A stretch of DNA of 64,000 bases from Mycoplasmopsis bovigenitalium (GCF_002356075.1 NZ_AP017902.1:124001-188000), one strand, 5' to 3'. Numbered from the stretch's first letter, positions 10,493 to 21,425 are shown. Made by a program: numbers and translations. Notes: generated by a model not told the origin, from the sequence alone.

Positions 10493-11975
10493 GAAAATAT
10501 TGTTAGGTTGCATTGGTTCATTGACAATTGCGACCGGTTTTGTTGTTGGAGTAACTTTAATTTCACGCAACACTAAAAAACAAGTTCATGTAAATGACCA
10601 AATAGCAACATATGAATTTAAGGCTGGCGAAGGTTTGAACCCTTCAGAACACTTTGCTTCTGAATTTTCATTTGCTTCTTATTATGATAGTAGACCAACA
10701 TATTCATCGAATTTAAGATTCCAACCTGATTTAAGAAATTCATCATCTCGTGATAATCAATTTTGAGCATACCAACTTGAAATATCTTACAATAATGAAA
10801 AAAGCGATGTTGAAGAATACAAACAACGTCAAGAAAAACCTAAATTTATCTTAAGAGACAAATTTACAAAAGCACCAATTGACCTACTAAAAAAAGATGC
10901 TAATATTTACTATCATTCTTACGCAAATGATCTAACTGGTGAATTGATTCTTAATGTGTTAATCGAAGACAAAAAAGGTGATAAAAAAATATTGGAAAAA
11001 TCAACTTCTGATGCAAAAAGAATAGATAGTTGAGCATCCAAAAAATTTATAATCTCTGGTTTTAAAAGAGCTAATGTACAATCTAATTCTGACTTAACTA
11101 AGTCATTCGTTGACCAAAATCAATCTTTATTGTCAACTTTTTATGTTTCAGAAAGCAATTCATTAAGAAAAATTTTTCAAGAGCAAAAAGCTAAAGTTAG
11201 TGACAAAGAAGTACACATTAACAATGCAAATGATTTATTAACAAACAACATTTTGCCTTCACAAGAAGCCAAAAATGAAGAAATTGATAAACAAAATCAA
11301 CAATTAAAAAACTATTTAATAGTTTCAACTAACAATCAATCAAATAAATACTTTGAAATTGATTGAACAAGACCTGTATGATTAAGTAAAACCGACAACG
11401 AAAATAAATTACAATTGAATTACTATCTTAAAAGGTTAGTTTCAGCAGGTGATATAAAAGTTCCTTGAAGATACGAAAAAATTGATGTTGCTCAACCACA
11501 AAGTCAATATGTTTATTTTAACTACTTTAATTTAAAACAAGTTGCTGAAAAAATGGTGCAGATTATTGGCAAACCAAACATTGACTTAAAACAATATTCG
11601 CAATCTGGCGATAATTCATTAACATTTACAAAAAATTCAAGCTATAATATTCCAAATTCATCAAATGGATATTTTGACCAACTTGAATTAAAAATGAATG
11701 AATCGGTAAAATTATCATCAATTGATAATGCCAAAAAATTTACTCACCACGAATTAAATATCAACAACTATAAATTGGCTTTTGTAACTGATAAAACATA
11801 TAAACCAAATAATGAATTTAATACATCAAATGATCCATACGTAGGAAAACAAAATGGGGATAAAATAACATTTGCTTATAGCTTAAAATTAGAACCTAGC
11901 TCTAGTGAATTAGGAATAAGTACTTATTATGGAACATTGACATTAGAAGGTTTTAAAACAAATACTGAACAATAA
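10485..11975 (+). CDS. Hypothetical membrane-anchored exported protein
   Basis: A 496-residue protein I do not recognise. A short basic start (MNKK) and one hydrophobic segment (residues 5-26) are followed by a long polar domain rich in Asn, Ser and Lys, as expected for an extracellular mycoplasma protein. A Cys at residue 9 is too near the start for a convincing lipobox, so an uncleaved signal anchor is more likely. Several Trp codons are TGA. It overlaps yihA by eight bases with AATGGAGG ahead of its start. The TAA stop forms the first bases of the hairpin duplicated by the adjacent IS30-type element. Confidence 0.6.
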
Positions 11976-11991
11976 TGCTTTAAAGGCATTA
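11973..11991 (+). repeat. Left target duplication of the IS30-type element (terminator hairpin copy)
   Basis: The 19-base sequence TAATGCTTTAAAGGCATTA occurs here and again at 15291-15309, exactly flanking the element. It is an inverted repeat (TAATGC / GCATTA). The left copy includes the TAA stop of the preceding gene. Confidence 0.85.
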
Positions 11992-12230
11992 GCTTGATTG
12001 TAAGTTCAAGTGCAACACAAATTAATGTAAAATTTAATTGTGGGGCTTGAACTTTTTTGTTTCAATTATTTTTAAAATAAAAAAAGAAAAAAAGCTCCAA
12101 ATTGGACAGGAACTTCGTATGAATTATAGCATTAAAAAATATACCCATATAACAAAAAGTGACAGAGAAGCAATTAAAAGTTATTTAGAAATAAATTTGT
12201 CAATAAGAAAAATTGCAAATATATTACATA

Positions 12231-12251
12231 AAAACCCATCTACAGTAAGCA
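12231..12251 (+). repeat. Left target duplication of the IS1634-type element
   Basis: A 21-base stretch of the IS30 transposase gene is present here and at 14115-14135, directly flanking the nested element. Confidence 0.88.
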
Positions 12252-12306
12252 CCTGCGTTTCCCAGTTTTAAGCGATAAATTAATCTAATTTAACTATTTT
12301 TTTCAC

Positions 12307-12334
12307 TCCATACTATATATAGTATGGAATTTTT
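12307..12334 (+). terminator. Inward-facing hairpin at the left end of the IS1634-type element
   Basis: A perfect 22-base palindrome (TCCATACTATA and its complement) is followed by T-rich sequence. It lies between the IS end and the transposase promoter and probably blocks read-through transcription from outside, a common IS self-protection device. Confidence 0.7.
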
Positions 12335-12354
12335 CATATTTTTTAATTTTATAA

Positions 12355-12382
12355 TTGCATTTAATTACATTTATGATATAAT
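12355..12382 (+). promoter_or_regulatory. Promoter of the IS1634-type transposase
   Basis: TTGCAT (-35) and TATAAT (-10) are separated by 16 bases, with TATGA just before the -10. The ATG is only seven bases past the -10 box and no ribosome-binding site fits between, so the mRNA should be leaderless. Confidence 0.7.
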
Positions 12383-12388
12383 AAGAAT

Positions 12389-14041
12389 ATGGAAAAACAA
12401 GATTTGATGCTATTTAATGTTCATGGAAATAAAAAGGGCGTTTTATATAAATATGTTGGCTGGTCAAACGGATTCAATAAAAATCCAACAAGATGGTTTA
12501 GTTTAGGAAATGTAGAAAAACTACTTGAAATTAACGAAAACGCAATCGAGATAATAAAAAACAAACTTAAAAACTTCACTAGACAGGATAATCCAGATAA
12601 AGTTAAACATGCGCTTCTACACTCGATTGAAAAAGAAAAAATCCAACATACAAGTATTTGCGTTGGCAATGAATTAATAAGTGAATTTATTGAAAAACAC
12701 AACATATTTAAACAATTAAAACCCACAAGACATAAAAATATGAATGAAATATTTAATTTCTTAGTGGCGAAAAGAATTATTAATCCCACAAGTATATACA
12801 ACTCATTTAATGATTCAGATGAATATTCAACAAATATCTTTTCTTCTAAGAATAGCTTTTATAGACTTTTAGACATTGTTCACGAAAACAAAGACCAATT
12901 GCTTTTTTCAATAAATAAATTAGTTGAATCGGAAACAAAAAGTAAATTAGATGAAATCTATTTTGATTCATCTACAGTGTATTTTGAAAGTTTTAGCCGC
13001 GAAGGACTTAGGGTTCCTGGGTATTCTAAAGATGCCAAATTCAAAGAAGATCAGATTGTGATTGGTCTTGCGTGCGACAAAAATGGTATTCCTATTTACA
13101 TGAAAGTTTTCAAGGGAAACACAGGTGATTCAAGAACAATGATTCCGTTTATACTGGAACTTGAAACTAAATTTGGCATAAAAAATATAACAATTATTGC
13201 TGATAGAGGGATGAGCACAAATGCAAATATTCGTTTTTTTGAACAAAGAGGACACAATTTTATAATCTCGTATAGAGCAAAATCTGGTAGCCAGCATTTT
13301 AAAAATTGGATTTTAGATCGCGAACGATACATTGGAGATTCCGAATTTAGATACAAAGAAACCGAATATGAATCTAATTGAAAAAACAAAAGATTTAATG
13401 GTAAATTAAGAAGAAGAATAGTAACTTTTTCAAAAACAAGAGCAAAAAAAGATAGAGAAGATCGCGGAATTTTGATTGAGAATTTCCGCAAAAAACAAGA
13501 CAAAAGTGGTTATGTTGATTCTACAAAAATGTTGGGTACAAAAAAGTGCAAATTCTTTAAACAAATATCTAAGTTTAAATTTGAATTAGACTATGAAAAA
13601 GTAGCTAAAGATTCTGAATTTGATGGTATTTATGTTTATGAAACAAATATTTCAAATATTTCTGCTGAAAAAATTATTGAAAAGTATGCGAACCAATGAA
13701 AAATTGAAACAAACTTTAGAGCATTAAAAAGTTTTCTACAAATAAGGCCGGTTTATGTAAGACTAGACGAACACATAATTGCACACTCAATATTATGTTT
13801 TATATCACTAGTTGTATTAAAGCTTATTACTTATAAGATAAACAAGTTTTATGAGGATTATGGTGTAATTGACCATTTATCTGAGCAAAAACTTATTAAT
13901 ATATTATCCAAACTAAGAGAAAGAGTTGATATCAACTCAAAAACAAAAGAAATTATTAAAAGACAAAGAGAAGATTCAAAAACAATAAAAGACATTTGAA
14001 GTGAATATGATCTTATTAAAAAAATTGTAATTAAAAAATAG
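12389..14041 (+). CDS. IS1634-family transposase
   Basis: A 550-residue DDE transposase of the IS4-related IS1549/IS1634 group. The first Asp is in YFDSSTVYFE (D193), the second in IIADRGMS (D272), and the Glu is in the YANQWKIETNFRALKS motif (E440), typical of the Y-x2-R-x3-E-x6-K signature region. The N-terminal 190 residues form the DNA-binding part. Three Trp codons are TGA and others TGG, so it is adapted to the mycoplasma code. The frame is intact from a probably leaderless ATG to TAG. Confidence 0.9.
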
Positions 14042-14047
14042 CACAAA

Positions 14048-14089
14048 AATAACGAAAAGCGCTATAAATAGGGCTTATTCGTTATTTTT
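14048..14089 (+). terminator. Terminator of the IS1634-type transposase
   Basis: A stem of AATAACGAA / TTCGTTATT with an inner AAGC / GCTT helix is followed by a T tract seven bases after the stop. Confidence 0.8.
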
Positions 14090-14114
14090 ATTATTTGAAA
14101 CTGGGAAACTCGGG

Positions 14115-14135
14115 AAAACCCATCTACAGTAAGCA
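14115..14135 (+). repeat. Right target duplication of the IS1634-type element
   Basis: The second copy of the 21-base IS30 transposase segment, in frame with the rest of that gene. Confidence 0.88.
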
Positions 14136-15069
14136 GAGAAATAAAAAGAAATTTAGATAAATTTGGGAAATATTCCCCATTTTATGCTGATATCAAAGCC
14201 CAAAAACGCCATTATCATAAATATTATTTTAAATTTTTGAATAGTAAATATAGTGAATTTAGCGAATTATTTCTAAAAAAATTTGACAAAAAATATTATG
14301 GGGTAAAACTTACTCATAAATATATAAAAGAGAATTTTAAAATTAAAATTCCTTGCTTAAAAACAGTATTTAATTGAATCAAATCAAATAAATGAATAAT
14401 CAAAAGATCTAATTTATTGCGTTCGTCATATAAAAAGGGTGGAAAAAGACATGCAAGCGTAATTAGTCGCCTTGTAACATCAGCCGATTATGTATTTCCG
14501 ATATGAACAAGACCTAAATCGATAGATAAACGTGAAGAATATGGTCATTGAGAAGCTGATATGATAGTTGGGAAAAGAGCTACTGGATATAACAACATTC
14601 TTACTTTAACAGAGAGAAAAACCAGAGTCGGTTTTGCGATTTTGATACCAAGTAAAAACCCAATGAAGGTGAATGCGGCATTAAGAAAACTCGTTTTAGA
14701 AAGACAATTATTAGTAAAAACTATCACTATTGATAATGGCATAGAATTCGAAAAAATAGGTATTTTGGCAAAATGACTCGATATAAAAATATATAGAGCT
14801 GAACCATACGCCTCTTTTCAAAGAGGGTCAAACGAACACTGGAATGGACTTATAAGACGCGAATATAAAAAAGGATTTGATTTTAATCAAATTTCGCAAG
14901 AAATATTGGACCAAATTACCAAAAGAATAAATGATATGCCTAGAGAAATTTTGGGTTGAAAATCTGCCAATGATTTATTTATTGAGGCCAACTTTTACGG
15001 CATAGTATGATAGTTGATTGTTATCTTGCACATGATCCATACGCTTATGCGAGCCGACTGTCTCTTTCT

Positions 15070-15193
15070 AACCCCAAACCCCTTACATAAGGGGCTTTTC
15101 AACATAAGCTGTATTATTTTTTACAACCCCAAACCCCTTGAAAAGGGGCTTTTCTTTCTTTCTAACCCCAAACCCCTTACATAAGGGGCTTTT
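15070..15193 (+). repeat. Three similar terminator hairpins in the 3' part of the IS30-type element
   Basis: Three copies of a 29-30 base unit start at 15070, 15125 and 15164. Each reads AACCCCAAACCCCTT, a short loop, then AAGGGGCTTTT, giving a CCCCTT / AAGGGG stem with a T tail. GC content is far above the surroundings. They lie between the transposase stop and the right terminal repeat and would stop transcription leaving the element. Confidence 0.8.
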
Positions 15194-15290
15194 ATGCTAA
15201 CTACTATTTGCAAAAAAAGAAAAAAATATCATTAAAATGTTAAAATAAAAAAGCCAAGTGCATGTGTTGCACTTGAACTTACTATTTAGG

Positions 15291-15314
15291 TAATGCTTTA
15301 AAGGCATTATTTTT
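15291..15314 (+). terminator. Right target duplication, probably the original terminator
   Basis: The second copy of TAATGCTTTAAAGGCATTA, here followed by TTTTT. The T tract suggests that this copy keeps the original terminator of the 10485-11975 gene and that the IS entered just before it. Confidence 0.75.
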
Positions 15315-15394
15315 AGTATTAATTATGAATTTTCAAAAAAAAATATACTATTTTATATGTATAAATAATATTTAATAATTTAATTTAAATATCT

Positions 15395-15399
15395 GGAGG
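15395..15399 (+). promoter_or_regulatory. Strong ribosome-binding site of pyk
   Basis: GGAGG ten bases before the ATG, inside a leader of mostly A and T; a possible -10 TATAAA lies near 15360. Confidence 0.55.
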
Positions 15400-15409
15400 A
15401 TTTTACAAT

Positions 15410-16846
15410 ATGAAGTTAGATAATCATAAACAAAAATTAACAATAACATCAGGTCCTGCGAGCTGTGATTTAGAAACAATGAAACAAATCATTGCCGCTG
15501 GCGCAACAGTTATAAGAGCTAATTTTAGTCACGGCTCAATTGAGGAACAAAAACTTAAATTCGACACTGCAAAACAAGCTGCTAATGAATTGGGTGTGAA
15601 TATTTCTCTAATGTTAGACACAAAAGGACCAGAAATTAGAGTTGGTAAAATGCGTGATGGTGCAGTTGCACTAAAATCAGGCCAAGAATTAAAAATTTTA
15701 ACAACAACCGGTGAATATTTAAATGTTATTGGTGATGAAGAACGTGTTACTGTTAGTTATGACATGAGTCAAGACTTAAAAGTTGGAGATACAGTACTTT
15801 TTGATGATGGTAAATTAACATCAAAAGTAATATCAGTTAAACCTGGTATTGTAACAGTTGAATTAATCAATTCACACACATTAAAAACAAACAAGAGAAT
15901 CAATCTTCCAAATGTAGACTTTTCATTACCATTCCTAAGCGAAAAAGACATTAATGATGTAATTTTTGGTGCTGAATATGGTGTTGATTATGTTGCTGCT
16001 TCTTTCGTAAATAATGCTAAAAACGTCAAAGATTTAAGAGATTTACTAAACAAACATGGCGGTCATGAAATTCAAATTATTTCAAAAATCGAGAGCCAAA
16101 TTGGTATTAATAACATTGACGAAATAATTGAAGCTGGTGAAGGTATTATGGTTGCTAGAGGTGATTTAGGTTTAGAAATTCCTTATTATGAAGTACCATA
16201 TTGACAAACTCAAATCATTGATAAATGTCGTGCCGCAAACAAAGTTTGTGTTGTTGCAACACAAATGCTTGATTCACTAGAAAATAACCCTCAACCAACT
16301 AGAGCTGAGGTCAGTGATGTTTATTGAGCAACTAATTATGGTGCTGATTCAACAATGCTTTCAAATGAAACTGCAGCTGGTAAATATCCAGTAAGAGCAG
16401 TCGAAGTAATGAAAACTATTAATAAAAAAGCTGAAAACGATTTTTACAATAGTCGCAAATACACAAAATATGTTGAAAAATTACTTGCAAAACTAGACCT
16501 TGACAACGAACAAGATATTAGAGTGTCAAAAATAGTTAAATCAGCAATGAATGGCGAATACAAATACACAATTGTTGTTTCAAAAGATGAGTCAATTTTA
16601 CGTAAATTATCTAATTTTAGATTGAATACAACTTTTATTGGTGTTATTTCTAATGAAAGAGCAGCGACAACTTTTGGTTTAAACTCAGGTGTTAAAATCA
16701 TTAATGACACTGCAAAAATTTATCAAAATATAATTCATGATAACAATAAAGTTTTAGATATTGAACCAATGCTTGAACATGATGTTGATGATTCATACTT
16801 ATTAGTTGTTGAAGACAAAATAACATTCAAAAAATTCACTAAATAG
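15410..16846 (+). CDS. pyk: Pyruvate kinase
   Basis: A 478-residue glycolytic enzyme making ATP and pyruvate from phosphoenolpyruvate and ADP. Family blocks are [34 protein letters not shown], the active-site segment [36 protein letters not shown] (Lys and Glu), [22 protein letters not shown], and [12 protein letters not shown]. Trp codons at about 16202 and 16325 are TGA. It is followed at 11 bases by the nuclease lipoprotein gene and may be transcribed with it. Product pyruvate feeds acetyl-CoA and the pta-ackA route. Confidence 0.97.
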
Positions 16847-16857
16847 GTCAAAATAAA

Positions 16858-17610
16858 ATGAAAAAAACAAAAAAATTAATTCTATTTAGTCTAACTATTG
16901 GTTCTTCGTTATTTGCTCAATCTTGTGTACAAAGTCAATCAACTGAAAAACAAAAACAAAATGATGACAAAAATTTAATCCCGCCAAGAAATTCCGCAGA
17001 TTTAGATAAAAAACTTGCTGAATTAAAAATTAAATATGAAAATAAATTACCCTATGAAATATCTCAAAAATTTGAACACAATAAAGCTATTGAAGTTAAA
17101 ATAGTTAACGTAAGAGATGGAGATACATTTGATTTTGTTATAGAAAATTTCGGTGGTTCACACGCATTAAGATTTGCTGGTGTAGATACCCCTGAAAAAA
17201 GAACAAAGGATGGTAGAGGAAACTGGGTTGAAACCACTGGGCAACAATACGAATATGCTAAAAGAGCCTCAAGATTTACTGATTTTTTGTCAAATATTCC
17301 GCAATTTAAATATTTTGTAATTCCACAAAGAACAAAGGGTGGTCAAAATCACATTACTGACCATTATGGACGTATTGTTGGAATTTGCTACATTAAGTAC
17401 AATGATAAATACATTAATTTAAATAGCGAACTAGTAAGACTTGGCTATGCTCGAAAAGGTTATATATCTCTATCAAGTAGTAGCAGATATTACACAAGCA
17501 ATGATACATATTACTACCAACTTACAAGTTCAGAGGAATATGCAAAAAATAACAAGTTAGGAATATGATCAGAAGACGCAAACTTTAGCGAAATTTACCC
17601 ACGTAATTAA
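16858..17610 (+). CDS. Thermonuclease-family (SNase) lipoprotein
   Basis: A 250-residue lipoprotein. The signal peptide MKKTKKLILFSLTIGSSLFAQSC ends in a lipobox with Cys23. The SNase domain starts near residue 80: VKIVNVRDGDTFDFVI, LRFAGVDTPEKR (Arg, Asp, Glu of the active site), HYGRIVG (second catalytic Arg) and LNSELVRLGYARK. The family cleaves DNA and RNA to nucleotides outside the cell, here tethered to the membrane and so suited to feeding nucleotide uptake. The last 13 residues follow a TGA Trp codon. Its stop lies one base before whiA. Confidence 0.9.
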
Positions 17611-17611
17611 C

Positions 17612-18442
17612 ATGAATAAAGATAATTTTACTCAGATAATTAAACAAGAACTATTTAATAAGAAGAAAAATAAAAGCGAAATCATGGAGTTTATTCGTGG
17701 TTTTGTTTTTGCTAATTACATTGAAAATGAATTCATTACGTTAAATATAACGTCAAAAGATACATTGAATAAATTATTAGATATGTTTAGTGCATTGAGT
17801 ATTCCAGTTAAATGTAATAAAACACAAATATTTATTGAAAAAGACAAAATTGATTTATCAAACGAAATTAAAATTCCTACAATGTTTTATGCAGGTGTGT
17901 TTTGTGCTTCGGGCTCTATTTCAGACTTAAACCACTCTTCATACCACTTGCAAATTAGTGCTAATTACGAACGATGTGTAGATATTTTTATTAATAAATT
18001 AAATATTTATGAATTTGGATTTAGAAAAATCCAACACAATAAAAAGTTTGTAATTTACATTAAAAAACACGAAAAAATTTCTGATTTTTTAAAAGCGATT
18101 TGCGCTTTTGAATCAATGTTTAAATTCGAAGACGCAAGAATTCAACGGGACTTTGATAATTCAATTAATAGAATTAATAATGTTGATGTTGCAAATATTA
18201 AAAAAATAGTTTCGAGCAATCAAAAACATATTAAAAATTATGAATATATTATTGAAAAAGGACTAACAAATCAATTCAAAGATGAACAAATAAAATTATT
18301 TGATTTATTAAGCAAAAATCCAGAAGAAAGTATGATGTGACTTGCTTCTAATTTACAGGAAAAATACGGCATTAAAATATCTAAAAGTGGTGTTTATCTT
18401 TGACTGCAAATGCTTGATAAATTAGTTTCTAAACATAAATAA
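17612..18442 (+). CDS. whiA: WhiA-family DNA-binding protein
   Basis: A 276-residue protein with the WhiA layout: an N-terminal degenerate LAGLIDADG-type fold (SEIMEFIRGFVFANY, KIPTMFYAGVFCASGSISD) and a C-terminal helix-turn-helix (RDFDNSINRINNVDVANIKKIVSSNQKHIKNYEYI, ending KISKSGVYLWLQML). Known homologues regulate division and chromosome functions in Gram-positive bacteria; the role in mycoplasmas is not clear. The last 33 residues follow an in-frame TGA. It is one base downstream of the nuclease gene, so co-transcription is likely. Confidence 0.88.
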
Positions 18443-18468
18443 TTTTATTTCAACAAACTTAGATTGAT

Positions 18469-18474
18469 TATAAT
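18469..18474 (+). promoter_or_regulatory. -10 box of holA
   Basis: TATAAT preceded by TTGAT, eight bases before the ATG at 18483. The transcript would be leaderless or nearly so. Confidence 0.55.
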
Positions 18475-18482
18475 ATTTAAAT

Positions 18483-19436
18483 ATGTACTTAATTTATGGC
18501 CAGGAAAACTATTTAATCAACAAAAAAATTAATCAATTAATTGAAGAAAACAAAGATGCTCAAGTAATAAATTTTTATTTCAATGATGCCAAAGCTAATG
18601 AATTAATTAGTCTAGTTTCAAGTTCAACTCTTTTTGACGACAAAAGACTAATTTTCATTCATGATTGCAATTATTTTTGGTCTAAACTAAATAAAAACGA
18701 TACTGCAATTTCTTTATCATTAATTGACGCAATCAATTCAAATATGAATGATTTGGTAATTTTTGTTAATAATAATATTGATAAAAAAGACTCATTTTAC
18801 AATAATAAATTTGTTGAATTTTTTCAATTGCACAATGGCAATACTTATTTTGCACAAGCGGTGCAAAATAACGAATTATTCAAACATATCAAAAATATTT
18901 GCGACGAAATTGGAGTTACTATTGACACACTTGCAATAAATTTATTAACCCAAAAATTACCTAATAATTTGTCAATTATTCATCATGAAATTAAAAAACT
19001 ATCTATGCAAACAATAAACATCACTTCCGATGTTATAAACGAAAACATCAGTGCTGTATATGTAGAGGATACATTTGGTTTTTCAAATAGTATTGAAACA
19101 AACAATTTTTCATCAATTTGACGAAAATATAAGGAAAAAATAAATGAAGCAACTGATGTAACTTATTTAATTTCGCAACTAAGTCAATTATTGGTCTTAG
19201 CTGATCAAATTTACTTATTTTTAAAATGCAATAAAACACTTACAAATTTAGCTAACGAGTTAAAAATCAATCAATATCGTGTTAAAAAGGTTTATGGTTT
19301 GTTAAATATATTAGGTATTAAAAAAATCCATTCAATGATTATTGATTTAAATATTCTAGATTACGAAATCAAACATGCGAAAATCAATGCTGAATATGGT
19401 TTTGAACAATTTCTTATAAATCATTTTAAAGATTAG
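18483..19436 (+). CDS. holA: DNA polymerase III delta subunit
   Basis: A 317-residue clamp-loader subunit that opens the beta clamp. It begins MYLIYGQENYLINKKINQLI, the typical HolA start, followed by DDKRLIFIHDCNYF and the ELKKLS-type segment (NNLSIIHHEIKKLS) of the family. The C-terminal collar region is QLLVLADQIYLFLKCNKTLTNLANELKINQYRVKKV. One TGA Trp occurs at about 19120. Sequence is weakly conserved in mycoplasmas but order and length agree. RNase P RNA follows on the same strand from its own promoter. Confidence 0.85.
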
Positions 19437-19473
19437 AAATTAATTGAAAATTTCTAAAAAAATAAATATGTAT

Positions 19474-19479
19474 TATAAT
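19474..19479 (+). promoter_or_regulatory. -10 box of rnpB
   Basis: TATAAT in the context ATGTATTATAATG immediately upstream of the RNase P RNA. Confidence 0.65.
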
Positions 19480-19484
19480 GAAAA

Positions 19485-19752
19485 AGCATTGGCCAACAGC
19501 TGCTGCAAAGTAGAGGAAAGTCCACGCTAACACTTTCTGCGATGAAAGTAGTGTTCATGCTAAGCCCAATAAGCTTAGGCCTAGACGACTAGTGCCACAG
19601 AGACGAGAAATGTGAAACGCGGTAAACTCCATGAGTTAGAAACCCAAATTTTGGTAGGGGAACATCTTAAAGAGAATTGAATCCAAAAGATGAGTCATTG
19701 ACTAGATAAATTGTTGGCACCCGCAAGGGTACAGAACGTGGCTTATAGATGC
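19485..19752 (+). ncRNA. rnpB: RNase P RNA (bacterial type B)
   Basis: The two most conserved RNase P blocks are present at the expected distance: GAGGAAAGTCCACGCT near the 5' end and ACAGAACGTGGCTTATAG near the 3' end. Between them are GAAACGCGGTAAACTCC and other P10-P12 type segments. It is the catalytic RNA that matures tRNA 5' ends. The 5' end is estimated from the -10 box and the 3' end from the terminator. There is no open frame across it. Confidence 0.93.
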
Positions 19753-19779
19753 ATATACAGCTTGTCTGTATATTTTTTA
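19753..19779 (+). terminator. Terminator of rnpB
   Basis: The stem ATATACAG / CTGTATAT is followed by a T run directly after the RNase P RNA. Confidence 0.85.
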
Positions 19780-19781
19780 TT

Positions 19782-19811
19782 CAAAAAACGGCTTTTTTGA
19801 GCCGTTTTTTG
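19782..19811. terminator. Bidirectional terminator between rnpB and pyrG
   Basis: The 12-base stem CAAAAAACGGCT / AGCCGTTTTTTG has T-runs on both strands and separates converging transcripts. It abuts the pyrG stop. Confidence 0.88.
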
Positions 19812-21425
19812 CTATTTTTTGTTTTCGTATACAGCTTTTAAGAATTCATCGAATAAAGGATTTGATTTAATTACTCTAGTCGTAAATTCAGGGTGATATT
19901 GCACGCCTAAGTAAAATGGATGGTTTTTAATTTCGCAAATTTCAGCTACTTTTAACTCTGGATGAATTCCTGAAAAGATGAATTCGTTATCTTCAAGGCT
20001 ATTACGGTATTTATCAGCAATTTCATAACGGTGACGATGTCTTTCATAAAAGACATCTTTACCATAAATTTTTTGAGCAAGCGTGTTGTTTAGTGCTACT
20101 ATTTTGTCTTCACCAAGTCTAAGTGTTCCACCTAAATTCATAGTATCGCCATTTTCATAAAATGGAGTTAGGATAAATTCTTGTTCTTGACCATTAGTTG
20201 CGAATTCTTTACTTGTTGCGTTGGCTATTCCTTGTTTTCTAGCTTGTGCGATTGCCATTGCTTGGAATCCTAAACAAATTCCAAGAGTTGGTATTTTATT
20301 ATCTCTTGTGTATTCGGCAACTAAAACTTTAGAATAAAAACCTCTAACACCGAAACCAGGTAAAATCATAACACCGTCAAAATTAGCTAATTTTGACTCA
20401 ATATTTTCATTATTTATTTCACTTGAATCAATTATTGTGTAATTTAAATCAATATTTTGGTGTGCTGCTGCTATTTTAAGAGAAGAAATTATTGATAAAT
20501 AAGCGTCTTCAAGTCCTGTGTACTTGGCAACAAGTAGTAAATTAACTTTTTTAGTTCTTTTGGCTAAATATTTATTTGTAAATTCATTTCACAAAATATT
20601 AGCGTTTTCAATTATTGGTTTATCAATTTTAAAGTGTTCATAAATTATTTTTACAATTCCGCTTTTTTCTAAAAATAGCGGAATTTCATATATGTTTGCT
20701 TTGTCAGGAATATTTATAACATTTGATGGCTTTAAAAATGCATTTTCACTTACTTTTCGAATTATTGATTCATCAATTCCTTCTTGTGAACGTAAAAGAA
20801 GTAAATTTGGATTAATACCAAATGAACGTAATGAAGCAATTGAAACTTGGCTAGGTTTCGACTTATACTCCTTAGAAGCACTCAAATAAGGAACAAATGC
20901 TAGGTGAGAAAACATTACATTTTCGGGGTATAAAGATGCAAATTTACTAATTGCATAAATATATGGGCTTGATTCAAGGTCGCCAACTGTACCGCCTATT
21001 TCAATAAGCATAAAATCTGGGTCTTTTTCTTTTGCTAAGTTTAAAATAATATTATTAATTTCATCAACAACGTGTGGCACTATTTGCACTGTTTTTCCAT
21101 TGTAAAGTCCTTGTCTTTCCTTTTGAAAAATTCTTGTAAATATTCTACCCGTTGTAAAATTTGAGTCTTTTGCCAACTTAACATCAATAAAACGTTCATA
21201 GTGACCTAAATCTAAGTCAGTTTCACCACCATCACTTGTCACATAAACTTCCCCATGTTCAATTGGATTCATAACACCTGGGTCAATATTTAAATATGGA
21301 TCAAGCTTCAACACAAAGATGCTAAAACCCTGTGCTTTTAGTAAATTACCAACACTAGCAGCAGTAACACCCTTGCCTAAACCACTTAAAACACCACCAG
21401 TAGTAAAAATAAATTTTGTTTTCAT
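19812..21425 (-). CDS. pyrG: CTP synthase
   Basis: A 537-residue enzyme converting UTP to CTP with glutamine or ammonia. The N-terminal synthase domain starts MKTKFIFTTGGVLSGLGKGV (P-loop) and has IEHGEVYVTSDGGETDLDLGHYERF. The C-terminal class I glutaminase has GFGVRGF, the nucleophile Cys in LGICLGFQAMAIA, HRYEI and the His-Glu of YHPEFTTR. TGA Trp occurs near 20590. AAGGGG precedes the start by about nine bases. It appears monocistronic. Confidence 0.96.

Larger units (their letters stand above)
12252..14114 (+). mobile_element. IS1634-family insertion sequence nested in the IS30-type element
   Basis: A 1863-bp element with terminal inverted repeats CCTGCGTTTCCCAGTTT at the left and CCCGAGTTTCCCAGTTT (complement) at the right. 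It carries one intact transposase gene with its own promoter and hairpins near both ends. Long direct repeats on insertion are characteristic of the IS1549/IS1634 group; here the duplication is 21 bases. It appears intact and potentially active. Confidence 0.9.
12119..15013 (+). pseudogene. IS30-family transposase, disrupted by IS insertion
   Basis: The N-terminal 44 codons (12119-12250) carry the IS30 helix-turn-helix (THITKSDREAIKSYL, then SIRKIANILHKNPSTVS). The frame resumes at 14135 and runs to TAG at 15013. Rejoined, the protein has 336 residues, a normal IS30 length. The DDE triad is visible: HWEADMIVGKR, TIDNGIEF and RGSNEHWNGLIRREYKKG. Apart from the insertion no stop or frameshift is seen, so the disruption looks recent. 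As it stands the left part reads into the nested element and stops after five extra residues. Confidence 0.9.
11992..15290 (+). mobile_element. IS30-family (IS1630-like) insertion sequence, interrupted by another IS
   Basis: The ends form imperfect 28-base terminal inverted repeats whose inner 20 bases match exactly (GTAAGTTCAAGTGCAACACA). Removing the nested IS1634-type element and one copy of its target duplication leaves about 1.4 kb, the size of IS1630. The element is flanked by a 19-base duplication of a terminator-like inverted repeat. Duplicating inverted repeats of variable length is the published behaviour of IS1630 of M. fermentans. The transposase is split, so this copy is not autonomous. 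A detached left end of the same family lies at 61564-61698. Confidence 0.88.
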
